The notes beneath the pieces are model-generated. The model had not been told where the DNA came from. It was given only the letters and a program-made list of their open reading frames with translations, and searched no databases. This document shows positions 25,176-34,852 of a stretch of DNA of 64,000 bases, in pieces. How positions within the stretch are numbered: the stretch's first letter is position 1; every line of letters starts with the position of its first letter. Source of the DNA: Tropicimonas_B omnivorans (lineage in GTDB: Bacteria > Pseudomonadota > Alphaproteobacteria > Rhodobacterales > Rhodobacteraceae); assembly GCF_031846565.1 (NCBI RefSeq), contig NZ_JAVRHL010000001.1:434001-498000 (forward strand), given 5' to 3'. The translations under genes and the position numbers were made by a program.

Positions 25176-26489
25176 ATGTGGAAGGACTTGGTCCATCGAA
25201 AGGATCGGGTCGTGCAACCTTCCATTGAGATTCGGGCCGATGCGCCTGCCCTCGGGGTGTCTTCCCCCGCCTGCGTCCTCGTGGTGGACGACGATCCGAT
25301 CCAGCGCCGGATCCTGTCCTCCATGCTGACGCGATGGGGCTACGAAGTGCGGGAGGCCGGCAGCGGCGAGGCGGCGCTCGAGCTTTGCGATGCCAAGGCG
25401 CCGGACATCGTCGTGAGCGACTGGATGATGCCGGGGATGGATGGCACCGAGCTCTGCCGCCGGTTCCGCGCCCGCGAAGGGGTGTCCTACGGGTACTTCG
25501 TGCTCCTGACCTCGAAGACCGAAACGCTCGACGTCGCGGAGGGCCTCGATGCCGGGGCGGACGATTTCCTGTTGAAACCGGTGGAGGCGACGGAACTCCG
25601 AGCGCGCCTCAATGCCGGGCACCGGATCCTGGAGATGGAGCGGGAGCTGACGCGGAAGAACGCCCAGCTCGAAAGGACGCTGGCCGAGTTTCAGGCACTG
25701 AACAAGGCTCTCGATGACGACCTGATCGAGGCGAAGCGGCTTCAGCAATCGCTGGTGACGGAGCGGTACAGGGAGTTCGGGACCTCCACGGTCTCGCTCC
25801 TTCTGCGGCCGAGCGGGCATGTCGGGGGCGATCTCGTCGGCGTGTTTCCCACCGGCCCCGGCTGCATCGGGCTCTTCGCGATCGACGTGGCCGGGCACGG
25901 CGTGACTTCGGCGCTCATGACGGCGCGCCTGGCGGGGTATCTTTCCGAAACGGCCACCGATCATAACATCGCGATGCTGCAGGACGAGAATGGCCGTCTG
26001 AAGGGTCGCCCGCCGGGGGAGGTGGCCACGCTTCTCAATTCGATCGTGCTGAGGGATCTGCAGACAGAGATCTACTTCACCTTCCTCTACGCGGAAATCG
26101 AACGGGCGAGCGGCGCGCTCCGCTTCGTGCAGGCCGGGCATCCGCATCCGGCGATCCTGCGCGCCGGCGGCGAGATCGAGTTCATCGGCGATGGCGGCAT
26201 TCCGGTCGGCCTCCTGCCGGACGCGGACTTCTCCGAGAGTTCCGCGCACCTCGAGCCGGGCGACCGGCTTCTGCTGATGTCAGACGGAATGACGGAGCGG
26301 GAGGACGCATCCGGCATGCCGCTCGAGGAGGAGGGCATCGCCGGGCTGATCAGGCGCAACGCGGCGCTGACAGGGACGTCCTTTCTGGAGGCGCTCTACC
26401 GGGATCTGTCCGAGATCGGAAAGGGCGACTTTGCCGATGACGTCTCCGCGGTCCTCTTCGAGTTCGGCGGGCCGGACGAGGGGCCGTGA
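25176..26489 (+). CDS. Response regulator fused to PP2C/SpoIIE phosphatase (RbaY-like)
   Basis: A 437-residue two-domain protein. An N-terminal receiver (about 33-150) has VDDD at 37-40, the phospho-acceptor D82 in SDWMMPGMDG and LLKPVE. A charged coiled-coil linker (about 148-195) joins it to a SpoIIE-type PP2C phosphatase (about 205-430) with GGDLVGVF, IDVAGHGVTSALMTA and DDVSAVLFEF metal-site segments. In Rhodobacter, RbaY of this architecture dephosphorylates the STAS protein RbaV, which partners the anti-sigma kinase RbaW. No STAS or kinase partner is in this window. A GTG at 25212 is an alternative start. Confidence 0.88.
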   Translation: MWKDLVHRKDRVVQPSIEIRADAPALGVSSPACVLVVDDDPIQRRILSSMLTRWGYEVREAGSGEAALELCDAKAPDIVVSDWMMPGMDGTELCRRFRAREGVSYGYFVLLTSKTETLDVAEGLDAGADDFLLKPVEATELRARLNAGHRILEMERELTRKNAQLERTLAEFQALNKALDDDLIEAKRLQQSLVTERYREFGTSTVSLLLRPSGHVGGDLVGVFPTGPGCIGLFAIDVAGHGVTSALMTARLAGYLSETATDHNIAMLQDENGRLKGRPPGEVATLLNSIVLRDLQTEIYFTFLYAEIERASGALRFVQAGHPHPAILRAGGEIEFIGDGGIPVGLLPDADFSESSAHLEPGDRLLLMSDGMTEREDASGMPLEEEGIAGLIRRNAALTGTSFLEALYRDLSEIGKGDFADDVSAVLFEFGGPDEGP

Positions 26490-26492
26490 TCC

Positions 26493-26936
26493 TCAGCCCG
26501 CCAGCCCCGCCGTCCTCAGGTGCCGGGCGAGGAAGCTGCGGTCCCCGGGATCGTCGAGCGCATCCAAGGCATCGCGCAGCGGCAGCCAGAGCGGTGCATG
26601 GTCTGGCTCCGTCGGCGGGCCGAGGCGCCGGCCGGGACGCGCGACATAGACGTGGCAGAGCTTCTCGGCGTTGAACCCGTAATCGGGCATCCAGACGAAC
26701 CGGCGAAAGGCTCCCAGACGTCTGGGGCCGGACAGCGACCAGCCGGTTTCCTCGAACACCTCGCGGTGCAGCGCGTGCAGGGGGGACTCGCCCGGATCGA
26801 TCCCGCCACCGGGCAACTGGATCTCATCCGTCGCGGTCAGGAGGACCTCCCGACCCCGCACCAGAACCGCGTAGGCGCCGGGGCGCAGGCGGTACGCCGT
26901 GCCACGCACGGGCGGCTTGCCGTATCTCGGGATCAT
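26493..26936 (-). CDS. Nudix hydrolase
   Basis: A 147-residue Nudix protein; substrate unknown. The Nudix box GGIDPGESPLHALHREVFEETG (split here as GGGIDPGESPLH and REVFEETGW) follows an LPGG motif near residue 42. I start at MIPRYGKPPVRG (26936), with a GGGGG-type ribosome site just upstream; the longer frame to 27020 overlaps the hslO leader. Convergent with the PP2C gene, divergent from hslO. Confidence 0.88.
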   Translation of the reverse strand: MIPRYGKPPVRGTAYRLRPGAYAVLVRGREVLLTATDEIQLPGGGIDPGESPLHALHREVFEETGWSLSGPRRLGAFRRFVWMPDYGFNAEKLCHVYVARPGRRLGPPTEPDHAPLWLPLRDALDALDDPGDRSFLARHLRTAGLAG

Positions 26937-27012
26937 CGCGCCCCCTTTCGCCCGAACGTTGCGGGCCCTACATGGACTGCGATATGCCACCCCCCGGCAA
27001 GCAGGAAAACCC

Positions 27013-28017
27013 ATGACCATCGGCTCGCAAATCGCGTGGGACGATACCGTTCTGCCCTTTCAACTCGACCGCTCGGATATCCGTGGGCGCGTCGCACGGC
27101 TGGACGGTACGCTCGACCAAGTCCTGTCCAAGCATGATTACCCGCCCGCCGTGGAGGCGCTCGTCGCCGAGATGGCGCTCCTGACGGCGCTGATCGGCCA
27201 GACGATCAAGCTGCGCTGGAAGCTCTCCCTCCAGGTTCGGGGCGACGGGCCGGTGCGTCTCATCGCGACGGATTACTATGGCCCGACCGAAAGCGGACAA
27301 GCCGCCCGGATCCGCGCCTATGCCTCCTATGACAAGGAGGCGGATCTGTCCGGCGAGCCGTTCGACCTCGTGGGCAAGGGCTATTTCGCGATCCTAATCG
27401 ACCAGGGTCAGGGCATGACGCCGTACCAGGGCATCACTCCGCTCGCCGGCGATTCGCTGAAAGCCTGCGCGGAGACTTACTTCGCCCAGTCCGAGCAGCT
27501 TCCGACCCGGTTCGAGCTCACCTTCGGCCGCTCCCGCGTCCCGGGGCAGGGGGAAGCGTGGCGAGCCGGCGGCGTGATGCTCCAGCACATGCCGAAGGCC
27601 AGCCCCCATGTCACCGGCGAAGGCGGCAGCGGCGACGAGGGCCTGCTGTCCGCCTCGGACATCGTGGACGGCGAGGAGGGCGAGAACTGGACCCGCGCCA
27701 ACATGCTTCTCGACACGGTCGAGGCGATCGAGCTCGTCGGGCCGCAGGTTCAGCCGACGGATCTTCTGGTCCGGCTGTTTCACGAAGAGAGCCCACGCGT
27801 CTATGACGGTCAGCCTGTCACCTTCGGCTGCACCTGCTCGAAGGAACGGGTCCGCACGTCCCTGTCCATCTACTCCGCCAAGGACATCGCGACGATGACC
27901 ACGGAGGAGGGGATCGTGACTGCGGATTGTCAGTTCTGCGGCGCGCATTACGAACTCGACCCCAGGACGCTCGGCTTCGAGGCCGAGGAGGCGCCCGATG
28001 ACGGCGAGGGCGCCTGA
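27013..28017 (+). CDS. hslO: Hsp33 redox-regulated chaperone HslO
   Basis: Hsp33 is a holdase activated by oxidation and heat. I start at MTIGSQIAWDDTVLP (27013), giving 334 residues. The C-terminal zinc redox switch is intact: C273 and C275 in GCTCSKER and C306 and C309 in CQFCGAHY. Longer than the E. coli protein (292) mainly through an N-terminal extension, as seen in alphaproteobacteria. First gene of a run of same-strand genes; overlaps the next gene by 20 bases. Confidence 0.94.
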   Translation: MTIGSQIAWDDTVLPFQLDRSDIRGRVARLDGTLDQVLSKHDYPPAVEALVAEMALLTALIGQTIKLRWKLSLQVRGDGPVRLIATDYYGPTESGQAARIRAYASYDKEADLSGEPFDLVGKGYFAILIDQGQGMTPYQGITPLAGDSLKACAETYFAQSEQLPTRFELTFGRSRVPGQGEAWRAGGVMLQHMPKASPHVTGEGGSGDEGLLSASDIVDGEEGENWTRANMLLDTVEAIELVGPQVQPTDLLVRLFHEESPRVYDGQPVTFGCTCSKERVRTSLSIYSAKDIATMTTEEGIVTADCQFCGAHYELDPRTLGFEAEEAPDDGEGA

Positions 28018-28606
28018 GACTACGGATCCGCTGCGGGCCGCGCTTTCGCGGCCCGGGCGCCCGTCCTCCGACTACGATCTGAACTCGGATGCCATGCGTC
28101 CGGCTGCGCAGAGTGTGCGGCCCGCCGGCGTCCTGATCGCGGTGGAGGGCCCCCCGGGGGCGGAGCGCGTCTGGCTCACGGCGCGCTCGCCGATGCTGAG
28201 GCATCATCCGGGGCAGATCGCCTTTCCGGGCGGCAAGGTCGATCCCGGCGATGACGGGCCGGTCGCGGCGGCCCTGCGCGAGGCGCGCGAGGAGATCGGA
28301 TTGCCGCAGGACGCGGTCGAGATCGTCGGCACCATGCCCGAGCATCTCACCGTGACGGGGTTCTCGATCACGCCCGTTCTTGGCCGGGTCCGCCGGAGTT
28401 TCGTGCCGCGGGCCGAACCGGGGGAGGTGGCCGAGATCTTCACCGTTCCGCTCGCCCACCTTGCCGATCCCGCGCGCTACCGGGTGGAGTGCCGGGCGTG
28501 GCAGGGGAAATGGCGGCATTATTACGTGGTGCCGTTCGGGCCCTACTACGTCTGGGGTGCGACGGCGCGGATCTGCCGGGCGCTGGCTGACAGGATGACG
28601 CCGTGA
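27998..28606 (+). CDS. CoA pyrophosphatase-type Nudix hydrolase (NudL-like)
   Basis: A 202-residue Nudix protein. The block HPGQIAFPGGKVDPGDDG followed by ALREAREEIGL combines the UPF0035 motif with the Nudix box, the signature of CoA-pyrophosphatases that split CoA to 3',5'-ADP and 4'-phosphopantetheine. It begins inside hslO (20-base overlap) and its end overlaps the next start by 4 bases. Confidence 0.88.
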   Translation: MTARAPETTDPLRAALSRPGRPSSDYDLNSDAMRPAAQSVRPAGVLIAVEGPPGAERVWLTARSPMLRHHPGQIAFPGGKVDPGDDGPVAAALREAREEIGLPQDAVEIVGTMPEHLTVTGFSITPVLGRVRRSFVPRAEPGEVAEIFTVPLAHLADPARYRVECRAWQGKWRHYYVVPFGPYYVWGATARICRALADRMTP

Positions 28607-29757
28607 GCCCGCGCCTAGATGCGGAATGGCTGTCGGACCCGGCCCTCCTTGCGGTCACGGGGGCGCTCGAGGCGGCGGGGCACCGCGCGCTCCTCGTCGG
28701 CGGCTGCGTCAGGGATGCTCTGATCGGGCGGCGCGGCGGGGACGTGGACATCGCGACCGATGCGCGGCCCGAAGAGACAGTGCACGCCCTGGAGGCGGCC
28801 GGGCTGAAGGCCGTGCCGACGGGATTCGAGCACGGCACCGTGACGGCCGTTGCCGAGGGGCGCGGCTTCGAGATCACCACCTTCCGGCGCGATGTCGAGA
28901 CGGACGGGCGGCATGCCCGGGTCACTTTTTCCGATGACCCGGCGGACGACGCGGCGCGCCGGGATTTCACCATGAATGCGCTTTATGCCACCCCCGGGGG
29001 CGACGTGCTTGATCCGCTCGGAACGGGGCTGGGTGATCTGGCGGCCCGGCATGTGCGGTTCGTCGGGGTCGCGGCCGAGCGCGCGCGGGAGGATTACCTG
29101 CGCATCCTGCGCTTTTTCCGGTTTCATGCATGGTACGCGGATCCCGCCGGCGGGATAAATGCCGACGCGCTCGATGCCTGCGCGCGCCATGCCGAGGGGC
29201 TGGAGGGCATATCCCGCGAGAGGATCGGCTCGGAATTCATGCGTCTCCTCGCCGCGCCGGATCCGGGTCCCGCGGTCGCCGCCATGGCCGGGTGCGGCGT
29301 TCTCGGGCGGATCCTGCCCGGCGCGGATCCCGAAGCGTTGCCGCGGCTCGTTCACCTCGGGGAGTGCGATCCGATCGTACGTCTTGCCTCCCTCGGCGGG
29401 GAGGACGTGGCCGATCGGCTCAGGCTGTCCAAGGCGGAGAGCAGACGGCTCCGGGCGATAACGGATGCCGCGCGGGAGGAGGAGCGCCCGGCGGTGCTGG
29501 GCTATCGTCTCGGCGCCGCAGACGGACTGCCCGCCCTCCGGCTCCGCGCGGCCCTGATCGGCACGCACCCGGCGCCGGGCAGCGAGGCGGCGGTGAGCGA
29601 AGGTGCGGCGGCCCGGTTTCCCGTCACCGCGCGGGACCTGATGCCGGCCTGGGAGGGCCGCGCCCTGGGTGAGCGGATCGCCGAGCTGGAACAGAGATGG
29701 ATCGACAGCGGCTTCGCCCTCTCCCGCGAGGCTCTGCTTGCATCGGGGGAAGGTTAG
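28603..29757 (+). CDS. CCA tRNA nucleotidyltransferase / poly(A) polymerase family
   Basis: A class II nucleotidyltransferase of 384 residues. The catalytic block VGGCVRDALIGRRGGDVDIATDA (GG...DxD; two metal-binding Asp) is near residues 31-50, followed by RRDFTMNALY and the neck segment EDYLRILRFFRFHAWYA. Alphaproteobacterial members of this size are CCA-adding enzymes more often than poly(A) polymerases, but the motifs do not separate them. Overlaps the Nudix gene by 4 bases. Confidence 0.88.
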   Translation: MSPRLDAEWLSDPALLAVTGALEAAGHRALLVGGCVRDALIGRRGGDVDIATDARPEETVHALEAAGLKAVPTGFEHGTVTAVAEGRGFEITTFRRDVETDGRHARVTFSDDPADDAARRDFTMNALYATPGGDVLDPLGTGLGDLAARHVRFVGVAAERAREDYLRILRFFRFHAWYADPAGGINADALDACARHAEGLEGISRERIGSEFMRLLAAPDPGPAVAAMAGCGVLGRILPGADPEALPRLVHLGECDPIVRLASLGGEDVADRLRLSKAESRRLRAITDAAREEERPAVLGYRLGAADGLPALRLRAALIGTHPAPGSEAAVSEGAAARFPVTARDLMPAWEGRALGERIAELEQRWIDSGFALSREALLASGEG

Positions 29758-29835
29758 GCGCCATGTCCCCCCGGCGGGCGCGCGCTACATCAGCGGCTCT
29801 CCGCAAGACACTCCCAGCCACGAGACGTGTTCGCC

Positions 29836-31698
29836 GTGTTCCGCTACTTCGAGACCCTGATCGACCCGTATCAGCCCTCCGATGAGGCCGATACGCCACC
29901 GAAGCGGCTCTGGCCGTTCCTGAAGGGCTATACCCGGCCCTTCAACGGCATCATGGCGGTGGCGACGATCCTGTCCGTGCTCGTGGCGGTCATCGAGGTC
30001 GGCCTGATCTGGTACATGGGGCGGCTGGTCGACATGCTGGGCGGCACGGACCCGGGAGAGGCCTGGGCGGAGCACGGGGCCGAACTGGTTCTCGTCGCGC
30101 TCGGTATCCTGACGGTGCGGCCGCTCATACAGGGCGTCGGCGTCGCGGTCCTGAACAACACGCTCCTGCCGAACCTGACCGCGCTCATCCGCTGGCGCGC
30201 GCACAAGCACGTCCTGCGCCAGTCGGTCGGCTGGTTCGAGAACGATTTCGCGGGGCGCATCGCCAACCGGATCATGCAGACGCCGCCCGCTGCCGGCGAG
30301 GCGGTCTTCCAGGTGTTCGACGCGCTGACCTATTCCGTCAGCTACCTCATCGGCGCGGCCGTCCTCTTGTCGGGCTCCGACCCCAGGCTCGTCCTGCCCC
30401 TGCTGATCTGGTTCGCGCTCTATTCGCTTCTCGTGACGTGGACGATCAGGCGCGTCGGTCCGGCCTCAAAGGCGGCGAGCGATGCGCGGAGCCATCTGAC
30501 GGGGCGCATCGTGGACAGCTACACGAACATCCACTCGGTGAAGATGTTCGCCCATCACGAGACCGAGCTCAGCTATGCCAAGGATGCGATAGAGACCTCG
30601 CGGCGCACCTTCATGACGGAGATGCGGATCTTCACGATCATGGACCTGTCCCTGACCGTGCTGAACGGCCTCCTGATCGTCGGCGTGGTGGGCTGGGCGC
30701 TTCTTCTCTGGACCGGCGGGACGGCGACGGTGGGCGTGGTCGCGGCAGCGACGGCGCTGACGCTCCGGCTGAACTCGATGACGGGCTGGATCATGTGGGC
30801 CCTGTCCTCCTTCTTCCGCGAGCTCGGCGTCGTGTCCGAAGGGATGGAGACCATCGCGCAACCGGTGGGGCTGACGGATCGCCGCGATGCCGCTCCGCTG
30901 GCGCCCGGATTTGGCAGGATCGCGTTCGAAGGGGTCTCTCATCACTACGGACGGGGGCAGGGCGGGCTCGATCACCTGACGCTCAGGATCGCGGCGGGCG
31001 AGAAGGTCGGCCTCGTGGGACGGTCGGGGACGGGCAAATCGACTCTCGTGAAGCTGCTCCTGCGGTTCTACGACACCGAGGACGGCCGCATCGAGATCGA
31101 CGGGCAAGACATCTCCGGCGTGACGCAGGACTCCCTTCGGCGCGCCATCGGAATGGTGCAACAGGACAGCTCGCTGCTGCATCGCTCCATCCGCGAGAAC
31201 ATCCTCTATGGCCGCCCCGATGCGACCGAGGCGGAGATGCGCGCCGCAGCGGCCCGCGCCTCCGCGGACGGGTTCATCCCGGAGCTGTCGGACAGCGACG
31301 GGCGCACGGGGTATGACGCGCATGTCGGCGAGCGGGGCGTGAAGCTCTCCGGCGGCCAGCGGCAGAGGATCGCCCTGGCGCGGGTGATCCTGAAGAACGC
31401 ACCGATCCTCGTGCTCGACGAGGCGACCAGCGCGCTCGACTCCGAGGCCGAGGCAGAGATACAGGACGCGCTCTATGGCGTCATGAAGGGCAAGACGGTG
31501 ATCGCCGTGGCGCACCGGCTCTCCACCATCGCCCACATGGACCGGATCGTCGTCCTCGAGGACGGACGCATCGCCGAGGAAGGGACCCATGCCGAGCTTC
31601 TCGCGCGGGATGGTCTCTACGCAGGCTTCTGGCGCAGGCAATCCGGGGGCTTCATCGGAACGGACGACGATCCCGAGACGAACGGACAGGCGACATGA
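29836..31698 (+). CDS. ABC exporter half-transporter 1 (fused membrane and ATPase domains)
   Basis: A 620-residue half-transporter with six membrane helices (about 35-320) and an ATPase domain with Walker A GRSGTGKST, signature LSGGQRQR and Walker B ILVLDEATSALDSE. Start choice: GTG at 29836 (MFRYFETLIDPYQPSDE) matches related proteins; GTG at 29827 is the in-frame alternative. Its stop overlaps the start of a second half-transporter by 4 bases, so the two probably form a heterodimer. Substrate unknown. The MsbA/LipidA-like layout points to lipid, peptide or drug export, without evidence for any one. Confidence 0.9.
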   Translation: MFRYFETLIDPYQPSDEADTPPKRLWPFLKGYTRPFNGIMAVATILSVLVAVIEVGLIWYMGRLVDMLGGTDPGEAWAEHGAELVLVALGILTVRPLIQGVGVAVLNNTLLPNLTALIRWRAHKHVLRQSVGWFENDFAGRIANRIMQTPPAAGEAVFQVFDALTYSVSYLIGAAVLLSGSDPRLVLPLLIWFALYSLLVTWTIRRVGPASKAASDARSHLTGRIVDSYTNIHSVKMFAHHETELSYAKDAIETSRRTFMTEMRIFTIMDLSLTVLNGLLIVGVVGWALLLWTGGTATVGVVAAATALTLRLNSMTGWIMWALSSFFRELGVVSEGMETIAQPVGLTDRRDAAPLAPGFGRIAFEGVSHHYGRGQGGLDHLTLRIAAGEKVGLVGRSGTGKSTLVKLLLRFYDTEDGRIEIDGQDISGVTQDSLRRAIGMVQQDSSLLHRSIRENILYGRPDATEAEMRAAAARASADGFIPELSDSDGRTGYDAHVGERGVKLSGGQRQRIALARVILKNAPILVLDEATSALDSEAEAEIQDALYGVMKGKTVIAVAHRLSTIAHMDRIVVLEDGRIAEEGTHAELLARDGLYAGFWRRQSGGFIGTDDDPETNGQAT

Positions 31699-33536
31699 CA
31701 CCTCTTGCCGATCTCATCCGGCCTTTCACCCCGGCCGATGGCGGCCCGCCCCGCTCGCTGATCGCGTTCATGCGCTGGGCGCTGAGGGGGTCGATGGGCG
31801 TGATCGCCCTTGCAGGTCTCGTCTCGGCGCTCGTCGGCACGATGGAGGTCGTCAGCGCGGCCGTGCTCGGCTGGCTCATAGACGGCGCGCTCGCATCGGG
31901 ACCGGACGCGGTCTTCTCGGAGCAACTGGGCCTCATCGTCTTCGCCGCGCTCTTCTTCGTCCTTCTGCGCCCGATCGCCTTCGGCGCCTCGGCCGCGGCG
32001 AACGCCATCGTCATCCAGCCCAACGTCTTCCCGCTCGTCCTGTCCCGCATCAACCGCTACACGCTCGGCCAGTCCGTCACCTATTTCGACAATGATTTCG
32101 CCGGCCGCATCGCCCAGAAGCAGATGCAGACGGCGCGCGCGGCGACCGAAGTGGTGAGCGAGATCGTCAACACGATCCTCTTCGCGCTCGCCTCCATCAT
32201 CGGTGCGGGGGTGCTCCTCCTCGGGATCGACTGGCGGGTGGCCCTGTCCCTGATCGTCTGGCTTGGCGCCTATTTCGCGCTCATCGGCTGGTTCATGCCG
32301 CGTATTCGCCTGCGCTCCAAGGACCGGGCGGCGGCGCGGGCCATGGTCTCGGGGCAGATCGTGGACACGATCACCAACATCAAGACCGTGAAGCTCTTCG
32401 GTCATTCGGAGCACGAGGACGGCGCCGCGCTCGAGACGATGGAGCGCTACCGCACCGACGCGATCTCCTTCGGTCGCCTGTCCTCGGCATTCCGCCTGTG
32501 TCTGATGACGGTGGCGGGGTTCCTGCCGGTCCTTCTCATCGGCGGCACGCTCTGGCTCTGGTCCCTCGGCGGGGCGAGCGCGGGGGACATCGCGGCCACC
32601 GGGGCCATCGCCATCCGCATCGCGCAGATGACGGGCTGGGTGTCCTTCACGCTGATGGGGATCTACGCCAATGTCGGCGAGGTCGAGGACGGGATCCGCA
32701 CCCTGACCCCGCCCCACGCACTGACCGACAAGCCGGATGCCAAGCCGCTTCCCCAGGTGCGCGGCCTTGTCGAGTTCGACGACGTCACCTTCACCTATGG
32801 CCGCGGGCCGGGCGCGGGCGGTGGCTTGCGGAATATCTCGCTGACATTGCACGAGGGGGAGAAGGTCGGCCTCGTCGGGGCGTCCGGTGCCGGCAAATCG
32901 ACCCTCGTGTCGCTGCTCCTGCGGCTCTACGACACCGAACACGGCGCGATCCGCATCGACGGACACGACGTGCGGGACATCACGCAGGAGAGCCTGCGCA
33001 AGCAGATCTCGATGGTCACGCAGGAGACCGCCATGTTCAACCGGTCCGCGCGGGACAACCTGCTCTACGGCAGGCCCGGCGCTGGCGAGGAGAGCATGGT
33101 CGAGGCGGCGGACCAGGCCGAGGCCCATGCTTTCATCGGTGATCTGAGGGACTTCAAGGGACGCTCCGGGTACGAGGCGCATCTCGGCGAGCGGGGCGTG
33201 CGGCTCTCCGGCGGGCAACGCCAGCGGATCGCGCTCGCCCGCGCCATCCTGAAGGACGCGCCGATCCTCGTTCTGGACGAAGCGACGAGCGCGCTCGACA
33301 GCGAGGTGGAGGCGCAGATCCAGACGGCGCTGGAGAGGGTAATGGAGCACAAGACGGTTCTCGCCATCGCCCACCGTCTGTCCACCATCGCGCATATGGA
33401 CCGGATCGTCGTCATGGAGGAGGGCCGGATCGTGGAACAGGGCACGCATACGGAGCTGCTTCGCCTCGGCGGGGTCTATGCCGGTTTCTGGGAAAAGCAG
33501 TCGGGCGGTTTCCTCGGACTGGACGCAGCGGAGTAA
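31695..33536 (+). CDS. ABC exporter half-transporter 2
   Basis: A 613-residue paralogue of the preceding gene with the same layout: six membrane helices (about 30-310) and an ATPase domain with GASGAGKST, LSGGQRQR and ILVLDEATSALDSE. Both partners keep the catalytic Glu after Walker B, so both ATP sites look competent, unlike heterodimers with one degenerate site. Overlaps gene 1 by 4 bases and is followed after 4 bases by the RNA methyltransferase. Confidence 0.9.
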   Translation: MTPLADLIRPFTPADGGPPRSLIAFMRWALRGSMGVIALAGLVSALVGTMEVVSAAVLGWLIDGALASGPDAVFSEQLGLIVFAALFFVLLRPIAFGASAAANAIVIQPNVFPLVLSRINRYTLGQSVTYFDNDFAGRIAQKQMQTARAATEVVSEIVNTILFALASIIGAGVLLLGIDWRVALSLIVWLGAYFALIGWFMPRIRLRSKDRAAARAMVSGQIVDTITNIKTVKLFGHSEHEDGAALETMERYRTDAISFGRLSSAFRLCLMTVAGFLPVLLIGGTLWLWSLGGASAGDIAATGAIAIRIAQMTGWVSFTLMGIYANVGEVEDGIRTLTPPHALTDKPDAKPLPQVRGLVEFDDVTFTYGRGPGAGGGLRNISLTLHEGEKVGLVGASGAGKSTLVSLLLRLYDTEHGAIRIDGHDVRDITQESLRKQISMVTQETAMFNRSARDNLLYGRPGAGEESMVEAADQAEAHAFIGDLRDFKGRSGYEAHLGERGVRLSGGQRQRIALARAILKDAPILVLDEATSALDSEVEAQIQTALERVMEHKTVLAIAHRLSTIAHMDRIVVMEEGRIVEQGTHTELLRLGGVYAGFWEKQSGGFLGLDAAE

Positions 33537-33540
33537 GGCA

Positions 33541-34767
33541 ATGTCGGATCGGATCACTGCCCAGATCGAGCGGCTGGGACATCTCGGCGACGGCATCGCG
33601 CCCGGACCGTACTTTGCGCCGCGGATGCTCCCGGGGGAGGTCGTCTCCGCAGTGCCGGAGGGCTCCCGCCTGACGCAGCTGCGGATCGAGACACCCTCGG
33701 CCGACCGGATCGCGGCGCCCTGCCGCCACTACAAGGCCTGCGGCGGGTGCTCGCTGCAACATGCCTCGGACGCGTTCGTCGCCTCCTGGAAGGAGGAGGT
33801 TGTGCGAACGGCGCTGGCGGCGCAGGGTCTGGACGCGCCGTTCCGGGACATCCACGTGGTCCCGCCGAACAGCAGGCGCCGGGCGACGCTCTCGGGGCGC
33901 CGCCTGAAGAAGGGAGCCCTCATCGGGTTCCATGCAGCCGCAAGCGATACGGTCACCGATATTCCCGGCTGCCTGATCCTCACGCCGAAGCTCCTCGCCG
34001 CACGGGCGGTGCTGGCGGAGATCGTCCAGGCCGGGGCGTCGCGCAGCGGGGAGGTCGCCCTGACCGTGATCGATGCAGAGAACGGCATCGACCTGTCCGT
34101 CCGCGGCGGAAAGCCCCTCGATCGGGAGCTGAGGACGGACCTCGCACGGCTTGCCGGGGCCAATGGAATCGTGCGTTTCACGTGGAACGGCGAGCCCATC
34201 GCGCAGGAGGAGCCGCCGGTGGTGCGGGTGGACGGGATCGCCGTCACGCCCCCGCCCGGCGCTTTTCTGCAGGCGACCGCATCCAGCGAAGCCGCGATCC
34301 GGGCGGATGTGGCGGAGGCCCTGTCGGGAGCCGAGCGGGTGGCGGACCTCTTCGCCGGCTGCGGGACATTCGCCCTGCCGCTGGCCCGGTCCGCCGAGGT
34401 GATCGCGGTGGAAGGCGAGCGCGAGTCCATCGATGCGCTGGACGCGGCGTGGCGGAATGCGAGCGGACTGAAGAAGATCACCACCATTGCCCGGGATCTG
34501 TTTCGCCGGCCGCTTCTGCCTGATGAGCTTGCGAAGGTGGACGGGATCGTCATCGATCCGCCGCGCGCCGGCGCCGAAGCCCAGATGAGGGAAATAGCGG
34601 CGTCGAACGTTCCGGTCGTCGCTTCCGTATCCTGCAGCCCGGCCACCTTCGCGCGCGATGCGGCGATCCTCGTGGAGGCAGGCTTCCGCATCGACTGGCT
34701 GCGGGTGGTGGATCAGTTCCGCTGGTCCCCTCACGTGGAGATCGTGGCGAAGCTGTCGCGCGGCTGA
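33541..34767 (+). CDS. Class I SAM-dependent RNA (uracil-5-) methyltransferase, TrmA/RlmCD family
   Basis: A 408-residue protein beginning MSDRITAQIERLGHLGDG. The iron-sulfur Cys cluster CRHYKACGGCSLQH is at about 60-75, the SAM-binding segment VADLFAGCGTFALPLA is near 270, and IDPPRAG and the nucleophile region SVSCSPATFARDA follow. These are the marks of enzymes making m5U in 23S rRNA (RlmC/RlmD) or tRNA; the exact target is not decidable. Last gene of the hslO-to-methyltransferase run. A parS-like sequence inside it is probably chance. Confidence 0.9.
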   Translation: MSDRITAQIERLGHLGDGIAPGPYFAPRMLPGEVVSAVPEGSRLTQLRIETPSADRIAAPCRHYKACGGCSLQHASDAFVASWKEEVVRTALAAQGLDAPFRDIHVVPPNSRRRATLSGRRLKKGALIGFHAAASDTVTDIPGCLILTPKLLAARAVLAEIVQAGASRSGEVALTVIDAENGIDLSVRGGKPLDRELRTDLARLAGANGIVRFTWNGEPIAQEEPPVVRVDGIAVTPPPGAFLQATASSEAAIRADVAEALSGAERVADLFAGCGTFALPLARSAEVIAVEGERESIDALDAAWRNASGLKKITTIARDLFRRPLLPDELAKVDGIVIDPPRAGAEAQMREIAASNVPVVASVSCSPATFARDAAILVEAGFRIDWLRVVDQFRWSPHVEIVAKLSRG

Positions 34768-34852
34768 CCGCTCACCTGCATGTGAACTTCAACGTCGGCC
34801 CGTTTTCGGATATGTTTACCTCAAAATAACACGGGCAGTGGACAAACGAAGA

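Noticed and set aside
34174..34189. parS-like sequence CGTTTCACGTGGAACG
   Set aside because: Only 13 of 16 bases match, it is inside an RNA methyltransferase gene far from parAB, and it breaks the palindrome.
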